From NCBI GenBank assembly GCA_019358835.1, contig JAHHIH010000002.1, forward strand, positions 124,001-188,000: a DNA stretch of 64,000 nt, written 5' to 3'. Each line of letters begins with the position of its first letter. Within the stretch, counting starts at the first letter, position 1. This stretch comes from Tildeniella torsiva UHER 1998/13D. GTDB taxonomy: Bacteria; Cyanobacteriota; Cyanobacteriia; Phormidesmidales; Phormidesmidaceae. The notes beneath the pieces are model-generated. The model had not been told where the DNA came from and made no database searches. It saw only the letters and a program-made list of their open reading frames with translations. The translations under genes and the position numbers were made by a program. Positions 25,572-33,805 of this stretch are shown piece by piece.

Positions 25572-27683
25572 CTAGAGTACTAGCCCTACCAAAGGCAGCA
25601 GTTTGGTGCCGTGCTCGCCGAGCCAGCCTGCGGTGTTTTGCACGTGGGGGCGCAGTTTATCAATGGCCTCGGCAAAGCCTTGCAGGTTGCGGGCGTAGGT
25701 GAGCCCGGTTTCGAGGGTGGTGGCGACGACGCTTTTGTCGGGCGCGGGCTTGGCGGCTTCGGCGTCGAGTTTGGCGGCAATGCCGGTGGTGACGGGGTCA
25801 TTGAGACCCGCGAGAATGGCTTGCAGGGCGGCTAACTCGGTTTGGATGTTGACGCGATCGGGCGGGGGTAGGGTGACTTGCTGAAGCTCAGCGGTGTTGC
25901 CCTGCCCAGCCTGGAAGACGTTGCCAGTGGCATCGCCGCCAAAGCTAATCTTTTGGCTGTTGTCGTTTCCTTGCATGGCTTTGCTTTCTGCGGTGGCTTT
26001 GACATCTACGTTAATCGGGCGCTGGGCCAGCAGCTTGACCACTTCTTGCATGTTGGCGCTCTGCTGGCGATAATCGGCAATTTGGTCATCTTTGGCGTCG
26101 AGCTGAGCTTTGTAGCGGGCTTCGGCTTCTTGCAACGCTAATTGATAGATTTCGGTGAACGATTGGTGAATGGCGGGTTTATCGGCATCTGGTGCGGTGT
26201 GGAGCTTGACGACAACCACGCCATCGCCTTTGTTTTCGATAGCCTGCACACCTAAATCAGCGTTGTCATACTGTTCTTGGACATCATTGAAGGTGCGCAC
26301 AAAGGCTTTCCAATCGACGCCGTTTTGAAAGATAAGATCGATGGTGTCGAGCACTTCTTGAAAGAGTTTGCTGAACTCGCCGGAAGCAAAGCTGCCGCTG
26401 CTTGGGCGACGCTCTTGGTGGTCGCGCAGTAAATAAACGTAATCGCAGATGGCTCCATCAAGATTGGTGGTGCTGTCGATATTCCACGCCTCTAGGGTAA
26501 CCCCGGTGAGAATAGTTTGATGAAAGTTGGTGCCGAGCGCTTGAGTTTTGGAAAGGTTTGCCCGCGCCAAGGTTGCGCCTTCTAGGGTCGCTTGGCTTAA
26601 ATCGGCTTCGGTGAGGTCGGCATCGGCGAGGTCAGCGCCAACTAGGTATGCGCCTTTGAGATTGAGTCCGATGTAGGTTTTGCCACTACCGCGCAACGTG
26701 AAGAGCAGGTTTCGCACAGGAAAGTTGGCCAGAATGGTTTTACCTAAACGAGATAGATTGACTTTTTTGGAAAGGTGAAAATTAGTTCTGATCAAATCGA
26801 CTTCATACAGGAGAGTGCTCTTGAGAATGGCCTCTTGAAAGGAGGCATCAGTTAAGTTTGACCCTAAAAAACTAGTGCCGCCCCATGATCTCAACCAAAT
26901 CGATATATTGCGAATAAAACTATCTCTACGATCCCCTAAAAGAGCACGTCTAGCTATCACAAAACTCACCACAATGCCTGAAAGGCTGCCAATACATGCT
27001 ATAGCGATAACTGAGGGTTCATAGCCACTGGTAACAGCAGAAAAGAAAACAAGACCAACAACAACGGCAGAAAAAACGGCAGAAAAAACGACCTCAATAG
27101 CAAAAGCGACAGCACTAGCGATAGCAAAAGCAAAATCGACAGTGACATCGACAGCAAAATCTCCAGCAACGTTTGCAGATCCGACAAAAGCGCCAACGAA
27201 AGCGGCAAGAAAAGTGACAATGAAAGCTCCTAGCGCTGCTCCTAACGCCTTTAAAACACCTTTGGCATAAATCAAACCCCAAAAGCTTAGGGAAATCACA
27301 ATCCCTAAAACGCCAAACATAGTGTCTCCGGTTACAGAACCAGTGGTTTTTCCGGAAGGACTAACAAAGCATGAGGCAAAAGTAAGCCAAAGTACATTGA
27401 CCAACAGGCTTGCAGTAATAGTTAGCGCAACAGCAATGAGCAATTGAGGCACCAACCAGCGGCGTTGGGTACCGGCTTGAGCCCCTATAAACTGAGTGCT
27501 TTCCAAATTTGCCTCAGCAAAGTTAGTGCTGCGAATGTCAGTGCAGCTGAGGTTGGCCTTGGCTAGATTAATACCCTTCAGATTCATGCCGCGCAGCGAT
27601 TCGCCGCTGAGGTCTACTTCGGCAAAGTTGCGCTCTCCGGCGCGGTAGCGGCGCTGTAGTTCTTTGGCGGTGAGCCTTTGCAT
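25572..27683 (-). CDS. Pentapeptide-repeat protein with central membrane region and C-terminal coiled domain
   Basis: About 703 residues from the ATG at 27681-27683 (MQRLTAKELQRRYRAGERNFAEVDL); a TTG four codons upstream is possible. Order: pentapeptide block one (15-65), a long Val/Ala/Phe-rich region with five to seven possible membrane helices (75-260), pentapeptide block two (280-410; ADLADADLTEADLSQATL), then a soluble part with a coiled coil (LQEAEARYKAQLDAKDDQI), a Gly/Asn segment GGDATGNVFQAGQGNTA and a terminal helical domain ending in a hydrophobic stretch. Similar C-terminal layouts occur in other cyanobacterial pentapeptide proteins, function unknown. The DNA for the membrane region is low complexity with short tandem units. 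Confidence 0.82.
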   Translation of the reverse strand: MQRLTAKELQRRYRAGERNFAEVDLSGESLRGMNLKGINLAKANLSCTDIRSTNFAEANLESTQFIGAQAGTQRRWLVPQLLIAVALTITASLLVNVLWLTFASCFVSPSGKTTGSVTGDTMFGVLGIVISLSFWGLIYAKGVLKALGAALGAFIVTFLAAFVGAFVGSANVAGDFAVDVTVDFAFAIASAVAFAIEVVFSAVFSAVVVGLVFFSAVTSGYEPSVIAIACIGSLSGIVVSFVIARRALLGDRRDSFIRNISIWLRSWGGTSFLGSNLTDASFQEAILKSTLLYEVDLIRTNFHLSKKVNLSRLGKTILANFPVRNLLFTLRGSGKTYIGLNLKGAYLVGADLADADLTEADLSQATLEGATLARANLSKTQALGTNFHQTILTGVTLEAWNIDSTTNLDGAICDYVYLLRDHQERRPSSGSFASGEFSKLFQEVLDTIDLIFQNGVDWKAFVRTFNDVQEQYDNADLGVQAIENKGDGVVVVKLHTAPDADKPAIHQSFTEIYQLALQEAEARYKAQLDAKDDQIADYRQQSANMQEVVKLLAQRPINVDVKATAESKAMQGNDNSQKISFGGDATGNVFQAGQGNTAELQQVTLPPPDRVNIQTELAALQAILAGLNDPVTTGIAAKLDAEAAKPAPDKSVVATTLETGLTYARNLQGFAEAIDKLRPHVQNTAGWLGEHGTKLLPLVGLVL

Positions 27684-28290
27684 AGGGCGAGGCAATTTTA
27701 GATTTTGGGTTTTAGATTTTGGGTGTGGGGATGAAGTTACAAGGTTGGCAGCAGTAAGGCTTTGCGCTACGCAACGTTGAGAGGATTTTACCTAACCCTA
27801 CAAGCGCTCAGCCAGAATTTCGGTAATCTTTCGGCGAAAATCTAGATTTAGACGCCGGGTCTCTGGGGTGGTGGCGTTATCCTTTCGTCTACCCACAGAA
27901 GAAACCCGGTCTCTGCGGCAGGGGAAATGCTTGATGGTTGGGTTGCGGTGCGGCGCAATGGATGAGTGAGGAGCGCGTTGGCGAAGCCTCGCCTAGGGCG
28001 ATTGCCCCCTCCCCCACTTCTGATCGCAATGCGCCCAATGGATATCTCAATGCCCCCGCTGGTAATGCCAATGCAGGCAGCGGCAACGCTATAACCACAG
28101 TGCGATCATCAATGTCGGGCTCTGGTTATGCCAAGGCGGGGGCGTGACTTGGCAATGCAGCGGGTGGTATTGGCAATGCGTTAGCGAAGCTATCCGAAGG
28201 AATCGCTGGCAATGCTATTGCAGCAGCTCGATTTGCGATCGCATCAATAGACAATGCCATTGCCATAGAACGCTTTAACCAGGCCAGAAC
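27684..28290. other. 607-base spacer with GGCAATGC-type repeats and dispersed cyanobacterial repeat fragments
   Basis: No intact gene. AATGC/GGCAAYGC units recur irregularly at about 28030-28260 (read on plus as GNA, NAPAGNANAGSGNA). Two segments, near 27970-28005 and 28170-28205, have the GCGNNAGCGAAGCNTNCCGNAGGNATCGC layout of dispersed HIP1-linked repeats common in cyanobacteria. A frame at 27938-28147 is open by composition only. Confidence 0.45.
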
Positions 28291-28359
28291 TCACAAATAC
28301 CCTGCCGCCTGCATGGTAAATAGGCGGGCGTAGCGGCCATCCGCAGCAGTTCCTTGCGC
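28291..28359 (-). pseudogene. Duplicated 3' end of the ABC exporter gene (remnant)
   Basis: Minus-strand reading gives KELLR, then after a 4-base deletion DGRYARLFTMQAAGYL and a stop. This is residue-for-residue the C-terminus of the ABC exporter whose own tail is at 28987-29050. DNA identity is high but not perfect, so the copy is not recent. It abuts, and partly forms, the 3' end of the 68-aa gene. Confidence 0.85.
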
Positions 28360-28566
28360 TTACTGCCCGCGTCCGGGTTTGCAGTCGGCAAAGCCCAAGG
28401 CCTCGCTGTCGAGAAAGCTAGCTATGGCCATTTCAACCACCGCTTCTACGGGATACTCGATCTCGGCAGCACGAGCGATGAGAGCTGCCCGAATACGCTC
28501 AGGCAAGTGGCTTAGAATAGCCTCAGCATCGGCGGCGGAGAGTTGTTCTAGAGTCTTAGATTGCAT
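28360..28566 (-). CDS. 68-residue helical protein paired with the GIY-YIG gene
   Basis: The frame MQSKTLEQLSAADAEAILSHLPERIRAALIARAAEIEYPVEAVVEMAIASFLDSEALGF is almost all helix, with two short helices and a longer one. The ATG is 3 bases after the stop of the GIY-YIG frame, so the two were one transcript. The last residues (CKPGRGQ, stop) overlap the duplicated ABC-transporter tail in another frame, so the C-terminus was probably altered at the junction. It looks like a small regulatory or accessory protein, perhaps DNA- or nuclease-binding; that is inference from position and size only. Confidence 0.65.
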   Translation of the reverse strand: MQSKTLEQLSAADAEAILSHLPERIRAALIARAAEIEYPVEAVVEMAIASFLDSEALGFADCKPGRGQ

Positions 28567-28569
28567 GGC

Positions 28570-28937
28570 CTAGCCTTCCGGTGGAATTTGAACGTTGTAG
28601 GGCGGCTCAGTTGCTCTCAGAATGATGGCTTCTAGTTCTGATAGTAGCGCAGGGGTATTCCAGGCCGAGAGCGGATAGATAGCTATGCGAATATTTGAGT
28701 CGTCGTACTTGTCGAGCCACGCCCAGAGAAAGGCTTTGTGCCCGCCGTTAAATCGACCGCGCAGGCTCTTGGTTTTGCCGATGTAGAGCAGACCGTGAGA
28801 TCGGTGTCTAACAGCATACAGCCTGGACGAGCGGGATAGCTGGCGAAGTCACGGCTGATGGGCTGACATTGCTCGAAGGGCATGAACGCCAGCGTGTCCA
28901 TAATTCCTTGAGCATCTTGTTGGCTAGATGTGGCCAT
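28570..28937 (-). pseudogene. GIY-YIG nuclease-family gene with a one-base frameshift
   Basis: From the ATG at 28937 the frame reads MATSSQQDAQGIMDTLAF...SRDFASYPARPG and then runs off frame. Shifting by one base near 28823 restores LYAVRHRSHGLLYIGKTKSLRGRF, then a long downstream part ending NVQIPPEG and a stop at 28570. Together that is a 123-codon GIY-YIG domain (G-L-Y ... Y-I-G, with the following Lys and Arg). A missing C in CCAGGCCTG, giving CCAGGCTG, explains it. Such single-domain proteins are nucleases of unknown target. It is either a genuine pseudogene or a sequencing error; the downstream frame is otherwise intact. Confidence 0.85.
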
Positions 28938-28986
28938 AACAGCAAAATTCTGGGGCTGAAATGCGAATAGGGTTCAATCTGTTTGC

Positions 28987-30840
28987 TTACAAATACCCCG
29001 CCGCTTGCATAGTGAAAAGGCGGGCGTAGCGACCATCCTGACGCAGCAGCTCCTCATGGCTGCCCTGCTCGATCAGCTTGCCCTGGGCCAGCACAATGAT
29101 GTTGTCGGCCCGCCGCACCGTCGAAAAGCGGTGAGAAATCAAAATCGCCATCTGATCCTGGGTGGCTTCGCGAAACTGCTCAAACAGGCGAGTTTCCGCC
29201 TCGGCATCCATCGCCGATGTCGGCTCATCCAGCACCAGAATGTCAGCATCGGTGCGCATAAAGGCGCGGGAGAGCGCAATCTTTTGCCACTGCCCGCCCG
29301 ACAGCTCCTGCCCGCCAAAGAACCATTTCCCCAGCTGGGTGTTGAAGCCCTCCGGCAGATCCTCAATGAACTCGGTGGCGGTGCCTTTCACGGCAGCGAC
29401 TTTCCAACGCTGGGCATCCTCAAAGTCGGTGACATCGCCGACACCGATATTTTCGCCCACCTTAAACTGGTAGCGCACAAAGTCTTGAAAAATCACGCCA
29501 ATGCGCTGCTGCACCACGTCGGCATCCCACTCTTGCAGGTCGCGGCCATCCAGCAGAATGCGGCCCTGAGACGGTGTATAAAGCCGGGTGAGCAACTTGA
29601 TCAGCGTCGTTTTGCCCGAGCCGTTTTCGCCCACGATCGCCATCTTTTCCCCCGGCTTCAGGTGAAACGAGACGTTCTCTAACGCCAACCGCTCGCTGCC
29701 CGGATAAGTAAACGACACATTCTCAAACCGCAGTCCATCGCTGGAGTCAAGGCCACGATTGGCGGTGCCCATATCCTCAGGCACCGGCTGTTCTAAAAAT
29801 TCGTAGAGGTTGGCCAGATAGAGCCCGTCTTCATACATGCCGCCGATCGCCGTCAGGGTGCTGGCAAACGTAGTCTGCCCCTGACGAAACACCGTCAGGT
29901 ACATAGTCAGCTCGCCCAGAGAAATGCGGCCTGCGATCGCCTCTAGCACAATCCAGCAGTAGGCCAGGTAAAACGATACGGTGCTCAGCAGGCCCAGTCC
30001 ATAGCTCCAGCCGCTGCGGCGCACCGTCAGGCTGCGGTCCTCTTTATATAAGCGCTGAAAAATGTCCTGGTAACGCGCCAGCAGCAGTGGCCCCAGGCCA
30101 AACAGCTTCACCTCCTTGGCAAAATCCTCCCGCGCCAGCAGCGCCTCTAGATAAATTTGCTGGCGGGTTTCGGGCGATCGCCACTTAAACAGGCGAAAGG
30201 CTTCCCCGGCGAACTGGGTTTCAGCGATGAAGGCGGGCAGGGTGGCGATCGCCAGCAGCGCCACCGCCCAGCCCGAAAATTGCAGCAGCAATCCCCCAAA
30301 GGTAAGCAGCGACAGCAGGTCTTGAACCACGCCAAAGGTGCGGTTCACCATGCTCAAGGGCCGCGACGAGGCCTCGCGCCGGGCCTGGGTCATTTTGTCG
30401 TAAAACTCAGAATCTTCGAAGTAGGTCAGCGGCAGGGTCTGGGCCTTTTCTAAAATCATCACGTTGACCCGCTGCCCCAGCAGCACCCGCAGCAGCGATT
30501 GGCACAGGGTTAAGCCCTGCCGCGCCCCCGCTAGGCCTGCCACCAATACGGCTTCTAGTGCCAAGTACATTAGTGCGGCCTGGCGATCGATCGCTAACCC
30601 AGACTGGGCCGCCTTGACCACGCCATCGACAATCAACTTGCCGACGTAGGCGATCGCCGCTGGCAGTAGGCCCGCCACCAACGTCAGTAGCCCCAACACC
30701 ACTGTCAGCCGCCAGTCGGTCTGCCATACCAGCTGAATGGCGCGCTGCCCGTAGCGATACATTCCCAACGACTGGCCCAGATTGCGCCACGAGGCTTTTT
30801 TGGGGGGAGCCGGAACCCGTTTTACCCGATATTCACTCAT
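28987..30840 (-). CDS. ABC exporter (fused permease and ATPase)
   Basis: About 617 residues from the ATG at 30838-30840 (MSEYRVKRVPAPPKKAS); the open frame reaches 30903 but those residues are poor. Six membrane helices (about 55-310) are followed by the ATPase: Walker A GENGSGKTTL, signature LSGGQWQK, Walker B ILVLDEPTSAMD and switch ISHRFSTV. This is the MsbA/MdlB-like exporter type, for lipids, peptides or drugs. The substrate is not given by context. Its last 21 residues are duplicated 630 bases downstream. A small divergent gene pair starts about 130 bases upstream. Confidence 0.93.
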   Translation of the reverse strand: MSEYRVKRVPAPPKKASWRNLGQSLGMYRYGQRAIQLVWQTDWRLTVVLGLLTLVAGLLPAAIAYVGKLIVDGVVKAAQSGLAIDRQAALMYLALEAVLVAGLAGARQGLTLCQSLLRVLLGQRVNVMILEKAQTLPLTYFEDSEFYDKMTQARREASSRPLSMVNRTFGVVQDLLSLLTFGGLLLQFSGWAVALLAIATLPAFIAETQFAGEAFRLFKWRSPETRQQIYLEALLAREDFAKEVKLFGLGPLLLARYQDIFQRLYKEDRSLTVRRSGWSYGLGLLSTVSFYLAYCWIVLEAIAGRISLGELTMYLTVFRQGQTTFASTLTAIGGMYEDGLYLANLYEFLEQPVPEDMGTANRGLDSSDGLRFENVSFTYPGSERLALENVSFHLKPGEKMAIVGENGSGKTTLIKLLTRLYTPSQGRILLDGRDLQEWDADVVQQRIGVIFQDFVRYQFKVGENIGVGDVTDFEDAQRWKVAAVKGTATEFIEDLPEGFNTQLGKWFFGGQELSGGQWQKIALSRAFMRTDADILVLDEPTSAMDAEAETRLFEQFREATQDQMAILISHRFSTVRRADNIIVLAQGKLIEQGSHEELLRQDGRYARLFTMQAAGYL

Positions 30841-30967
30841 TTTTCTACGATAGCGTTTGGTGAGTGAGGGATGGGCAGGCAAGTAAAACCTATGCTGAAA
30901 CATATATTCAGCGGTTTATTCTGAGCCAGTAGGAGGCCACTTTGTATAGAAAAGCCAAGAACTTGAG

Positions 30968-31222
30968 TTGAAAACGACAGCCTATTTTGAGCAAAAGCTG
31001 CTAGAAAGACCCGAAATCCGGCGCGAATGGTGCGTTCTTGTCCTGCGGAACCCAATCAAAACAGTAGTTCAGCCCAATGGACGCACAAGTGCCTGGGCTA
31101 TCATTCCAGAGTATGGCGATCGCGTTCTCAGAGTCATCGTCTTAGAAGACGGTGAGACTTTGCACAACGCTTACTTTGACCGCAACTTTCGCTCTCGCTT
31201 ACAAAGGGGCCTAGAACCTTGA
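30968..31222 (+). CDS. 84-residue DUF4258-like protein, possible toxin of a small pair
   Basis: The sequence starts at TTG 30968: MKTTAYFEQKLLERPEIRREWCVLVLRNPIKTVVQPNGRTSAWAIIPEYGDRVLRVIVLEDGETLHNAYFDRNF. This fits a family of small cyanobacterial proteins that look like RelE/BrnT-size RNases (DUF4258-like) and sit next to DUF2283 genes. No ATG or GTG fits better. Its stop overlaps the next start as TTGA. Being the first gene of an overlapped pair with an acidic partner suggests toxin-antitoxin, but activity is not shown for this family here. Confidence 0.7.
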   Translation: MKTTAYFEQKLLERPEIRREWCVLVLRNPIKTVVQPNGRTSAWAIIPEYGDRVLRVIVLEDGETLHNAYFDRNFRSRLQRGLEP

Positions 31223-31434
31223 AAATTCAGTACTTCCCAGAAACCGACACTCTTTCGATTCGCCTTAATGATTCCCCCAGCGTAGAATCTGAAGAAATTG
31301 CCCCTGATGTTGTGGTTGATTTTGATGAGGCTGGCGGCGTTGTAGGCCTTGAAATTGACCTTGCCTCTGCCAAGGTGGACTTGAAGAATTTAGACCTCAA
31401 GGGGCTTTTGATACCAGAACTGGCTTCAACGTAA
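31219..31434 (+). CDS. DUF2283-family small protein, possible antitoxin
   Basis: A 71-residue acidic protein: MKIQYFPETDTLSIRLNDSPSVESEEIAPDVVVDFDEAGGVVGLEIDLASAKVDL. The YFPETDTLSIRL...VDFDEAGGVVGLEI pattern is typical of DUF2283. It starts at a TTG that overlaps the upstream stop by four bases, with AAAGGGG 10 bases before it. Both genes of the pair thus use TTG starts, which would keep translation low and coupled. Confidence 0.8.
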   Translation: MKIQYFPETDTLSIRLNDSPSVESEEIAPDVVVDFDEAGGVVGLEIDLASAKVDLKNLDLKGLLIPELAST

Positions 31435-31493
31435 GTATCACTATGCCAAAGCCTTAGTTTAGTAAACTCACTTTGCTCGAAACTCCAAGTCCC

Positions 31494-32408
31494 TTACTGC
31501 ATTGGCGGCATCACAACACCTGACGGTGCTGAAATTTCCTTGGAGACGGGGAGAACACCAGCTTTTTCGACGCTTGGCTGTACTCCCGTCAGATATTCGG
31601 GATGCATCAATTCCCGCGCCTTGAGCACAATTAAATATTCATAGAATGCCTGGAGGGTGCACCAGGCTAGCCCGGCTCGGCCATCGCGCCAGCCGCCGAG
31701 GATAAACATCATGTAGAGCCACCGGGTCAGAGGGCGCATGGGCAGTCGCAGCGAGAGATCTTTCAGCGCTCGCCGTCGCTCGACTTCCGATTTGCCCCAA
31801 ACCATAGCCTGCCAGTCAACGCTCCCCTCCTGCAACTGCCGCAGGGTTTCGGCGGCCTCGTCGGTGGAATAGCGGTTGTGCTTCTCAATCCAGCGGCTGA
31901 GGCCCTTGCTACAGGTGTAGTGGGGGTAAGTTTCCTGCAAAAAGCCGGTGGGGCCGTCTACGATCTCGCGCTCGGTGTGGCCGTAGTCGTCGAACCACAC
32001 TTTGCCCCGTTGCAGCAGCCGCAGCTGGTAGCGGGGGAACTGGGTGCTGCGGCGAATCCAGCGGCCCATGAACATAACCCGCTCGGCCACGTAGTAGCCC
32101 ACTTGATCACCGTTAGCAATCACATCCAAACATTCAGCAAATAGCTCTGGCGTCATGCGCTCGTCGGCTTCAAGAATGTAGGCCCAGTCGTAGCGGTAGG
32201 GCACGTGCTCCAGCATCCAGGTGCGCTGCTGGCCGTGGCTAGCGAAGGGATGCTCGATGAAGCGCACGGGGTATTGGGTGGCGATGGTTTTGGTGCGATC
32301 GCTGCTGCACGAGTCCACCACAATCACATCGTCTGACAGCAGGGCCGACTCAATGCAGGCCGCAATATCCCGCTCTTCGTTATGGGTAAGTATAAAAATG
32401 GAAAACAT
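31494..32408 (-). CDS. Glycosyltransferase family 2 protein
   Basis: A protein of 304 residues from the ATG at 32406-32408 (MFSIFILTHNEERDIAACIESALLSDDVIVVDSCSSDRT). The GT-A fold shows THNEE, VDSCSSDRT and ILEADERMTPEL, the DXD-like acidic site. This resembles the waaE/kdtX-type branch that adds sugars to lipid-linked glycans. The open frame extends 33 codons upstream, but those residues do not fit the family. It is convergent with the small gene pair and separated by about 220 bases from the CsbD terminator. Acceptor unknown. Confidence 0.9.
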   Translation of the reverse strand: MFSIFILTHNEERDIAACIESALLSDDVIVVDSCSSDRTKTIATQYPVRFIEHPFASHGQQRTWMLEHVPYRYDWAYILEADERMTPELFAECLDVIANGDQVGYYVAERVMFMGRWIRRSTQFPRYQLRLLQRGKVWFDDYGHTEREIVDGPTGFLQETYPHYTCSKGLSRWIEKHNRYSTDEAAETLRQLQEGSVDWQAMVWGKSEVERRRALKDLSLRLPMRPLTRWLYMMFILGGWRDGRAGLAWCTLQAFYEYLIVLKARELMHPEYLTGVQPSVEKAGVLPVSKEISAPSGVVMPPMQ

Positions 32409-32565
32409 AGTCGCGGTGCATCCCAACGGTAAATAGGGAATCTCCTCTGGTTTAGAGAACCCACTTTGGCTCCCAAACTGAAATTTATCCGGCAACTTTG
32501 CCAGCAACCACAGTTCCCCAGCATCTTTACGCCTTCATTACTACAACCCCGGATGGCTGTCCAAC

Positions 32566-32591
32566 AAAAAGGGGCAGCCAGTGGCTGCCCC
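32566..32591 (-). terminator. Rho-independent terminator of the CsbD gene
   Basis: On the minus strand GGGGCAGCC-ACT-GGCTGCCCC forms a 9-bp stem followed directly by TTTTT (the A run at 32566-32570 on plus). It lies 40 bases after the CsbD stop. Confidence 0.85.
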
Positions 32592-32631
32592 GGCGGGTCA
32601 CTAATAGGGTTCAAACGGTAGGCTGTAATGC

Positions 32632-32814
32632 TTAGTGGATAGCGTTTTTCAGCGCGTCTTTAACATCTTCCTTAGCATGGGTTGCTTTGGCCTGGGCCTG
32701 CTTGGTTTCACCTTCGGCTTTGCCTCGGGTATCACCCGTCAGTTCAGCCGCAGCGGCCTGCACTTTGCCTTCAATATTTTGAGCTGTGGCCTTAACGCGA
32801 TCTTCGATAGACAT
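32632..32814 (-). CDS. CsbD-family stress protein
   Basis: A 60-residue hydrophilic helical protein: MSIEDRVKATAQNIEGKVQAAAAELTGDTRGKAEGETKQAQAKATHAKEDVKDALKNAIH. The NIEGKVQ...GDTRGKAEGE pattern is the CsbD signature. Relatives are induced in general stress and desiccation responses; the molecular role is unknown. It is monocistronic with its own strong terminator. Confidence 0.95.
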   Translation of the reverse strand: MSIEDRVKATAQNIEGKVQAAAAELTGDTRGKAEGETKQAQAKATHAKEDVKDALKNAIH

Positions 32815-33007
32815 GGTGTAAATTCCTTAACGCTAATCCTCTCCTACTCTAGAGTTAAGCCCAACGGCACAGCATCTACAGCAGGACGTAAATCTGAGCC
32901 TCTTTTGATAGAGACCCAGGTGGGGATATCCGTCTTGGGGGTGGCATAGAACCCAGCTCTATCCCGCGTTACACTGTTAAAAACGCGTATTTGGGCGTCT
33001 TCGGTCT

Positions 33008-33691
33008 ATGAGTTTAGAGATTAAAGCCGTGCAGGCACCGTATGGCGATGCGACGTACCGTACGCCGCCCCCAGATTTGCCCTCCTTGCTGCTCAAGGAG
33101 CGGATTGTCTATCTGGGCCTGCCCCTGTTCTCAGGGGATGACATTAAGCAGCAGGTGGGCATTGATGTTACCGAGCTAATCATCGCCCAGCTGTTGTTTT
33201 TGCAGTTTGACGACCCCGACAAGCCCATTTTCTTTTATATCAACTCCACCGGCACCTCCTGGTACGACGGCAACATGATTGGCTACGACACCGAAGCCTT
33301 TGCCATCTGCGACACCATGAACTACATCAAGCCCCCGGTGCACACTATCTGCATTGGTCAGGCCATGGGGTCGGCGGCGGTGATTTTGGCGGCGGGCACT
33401 AAGGGCTATCGGGCCAGCCTGCCCCACGCCCGCATTGTGCTCAATCAGCCCCGCAGCGGTGCCCAAGGCCAGGCCACCGACATCGAAATTCGGGCTAAAG
33501 AAGTGCTCGACAACAAACGCTCGATGATGAGCATTTTGGCTAAGAGCACCGGCAAAACCCTGGAACAGGTGCTGCGCGACTCTGATCGGATGTTCTACAT
33601 GAACCCCGAAGAAGCGAAGGAATACGGCATCATCGACCGGGTGCTGTCGAGCCGCAAAGAGCTGCCGGTGCCCGCTGGTGCCGGAATTTAG
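33008..33691 (+). CDS. clpR: ClpR, catalytically inactive Clp protease core subunit
   Basis: A 227-residue ClpP-fold protein that has lost all three catalytic residues. Aligned to the following ClpP, the Ser position is Gly121 (GQAMGSAAVIL), the His position is Asn146 (RIVLNQP) and the Asp position is Met195 (DSDRMFYM). Cyanobacterial ClpR joins ClpP3 in mixed rings that work with ClpC. It lies upstream of clpP3 with a 114-base gap, the same order as the known clpR-clpP3 operon. Confidence 0.95.
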   Translation: MSLEIKAVQAPYGDATYRTPPPDLPSLLLKERIVYLGLPLFSGDDIKQQVGIDVTELIIAQLLFLQFDDPDKPIFFYINSTGTSWYDGNMIGYDTEAFAICDTMNYIKPPVHTICIGQAMGSAAVILAAGTKGYRASLPHARIVLNQPRSGAQGQATDIEIRAKEVLDNKRSMMSILAKSTGKTLEQVLRDSDRMFYMNPEEAKEYGIIDRVLSSRKELPVPAGAGI

Positions 33692-33805
33692 GCCGCCCTG
33701 CACCTCGAAGGGCGATGGCGCAGCCTCCCCAGAGGGGAATCGCCCCTCAAACCCGGTTTTGACTATTCCACGTCCGTTGTTTTGTTTTTAGGTTGAAAGA
33801 GCACT

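Noticed and set aside
27938-28147. Open frame with GNA-type repeats
   Set aside because: No start signal, no signal peptide, and the repeats are irregular; the sequence looks like spacer with dispersed repeats.
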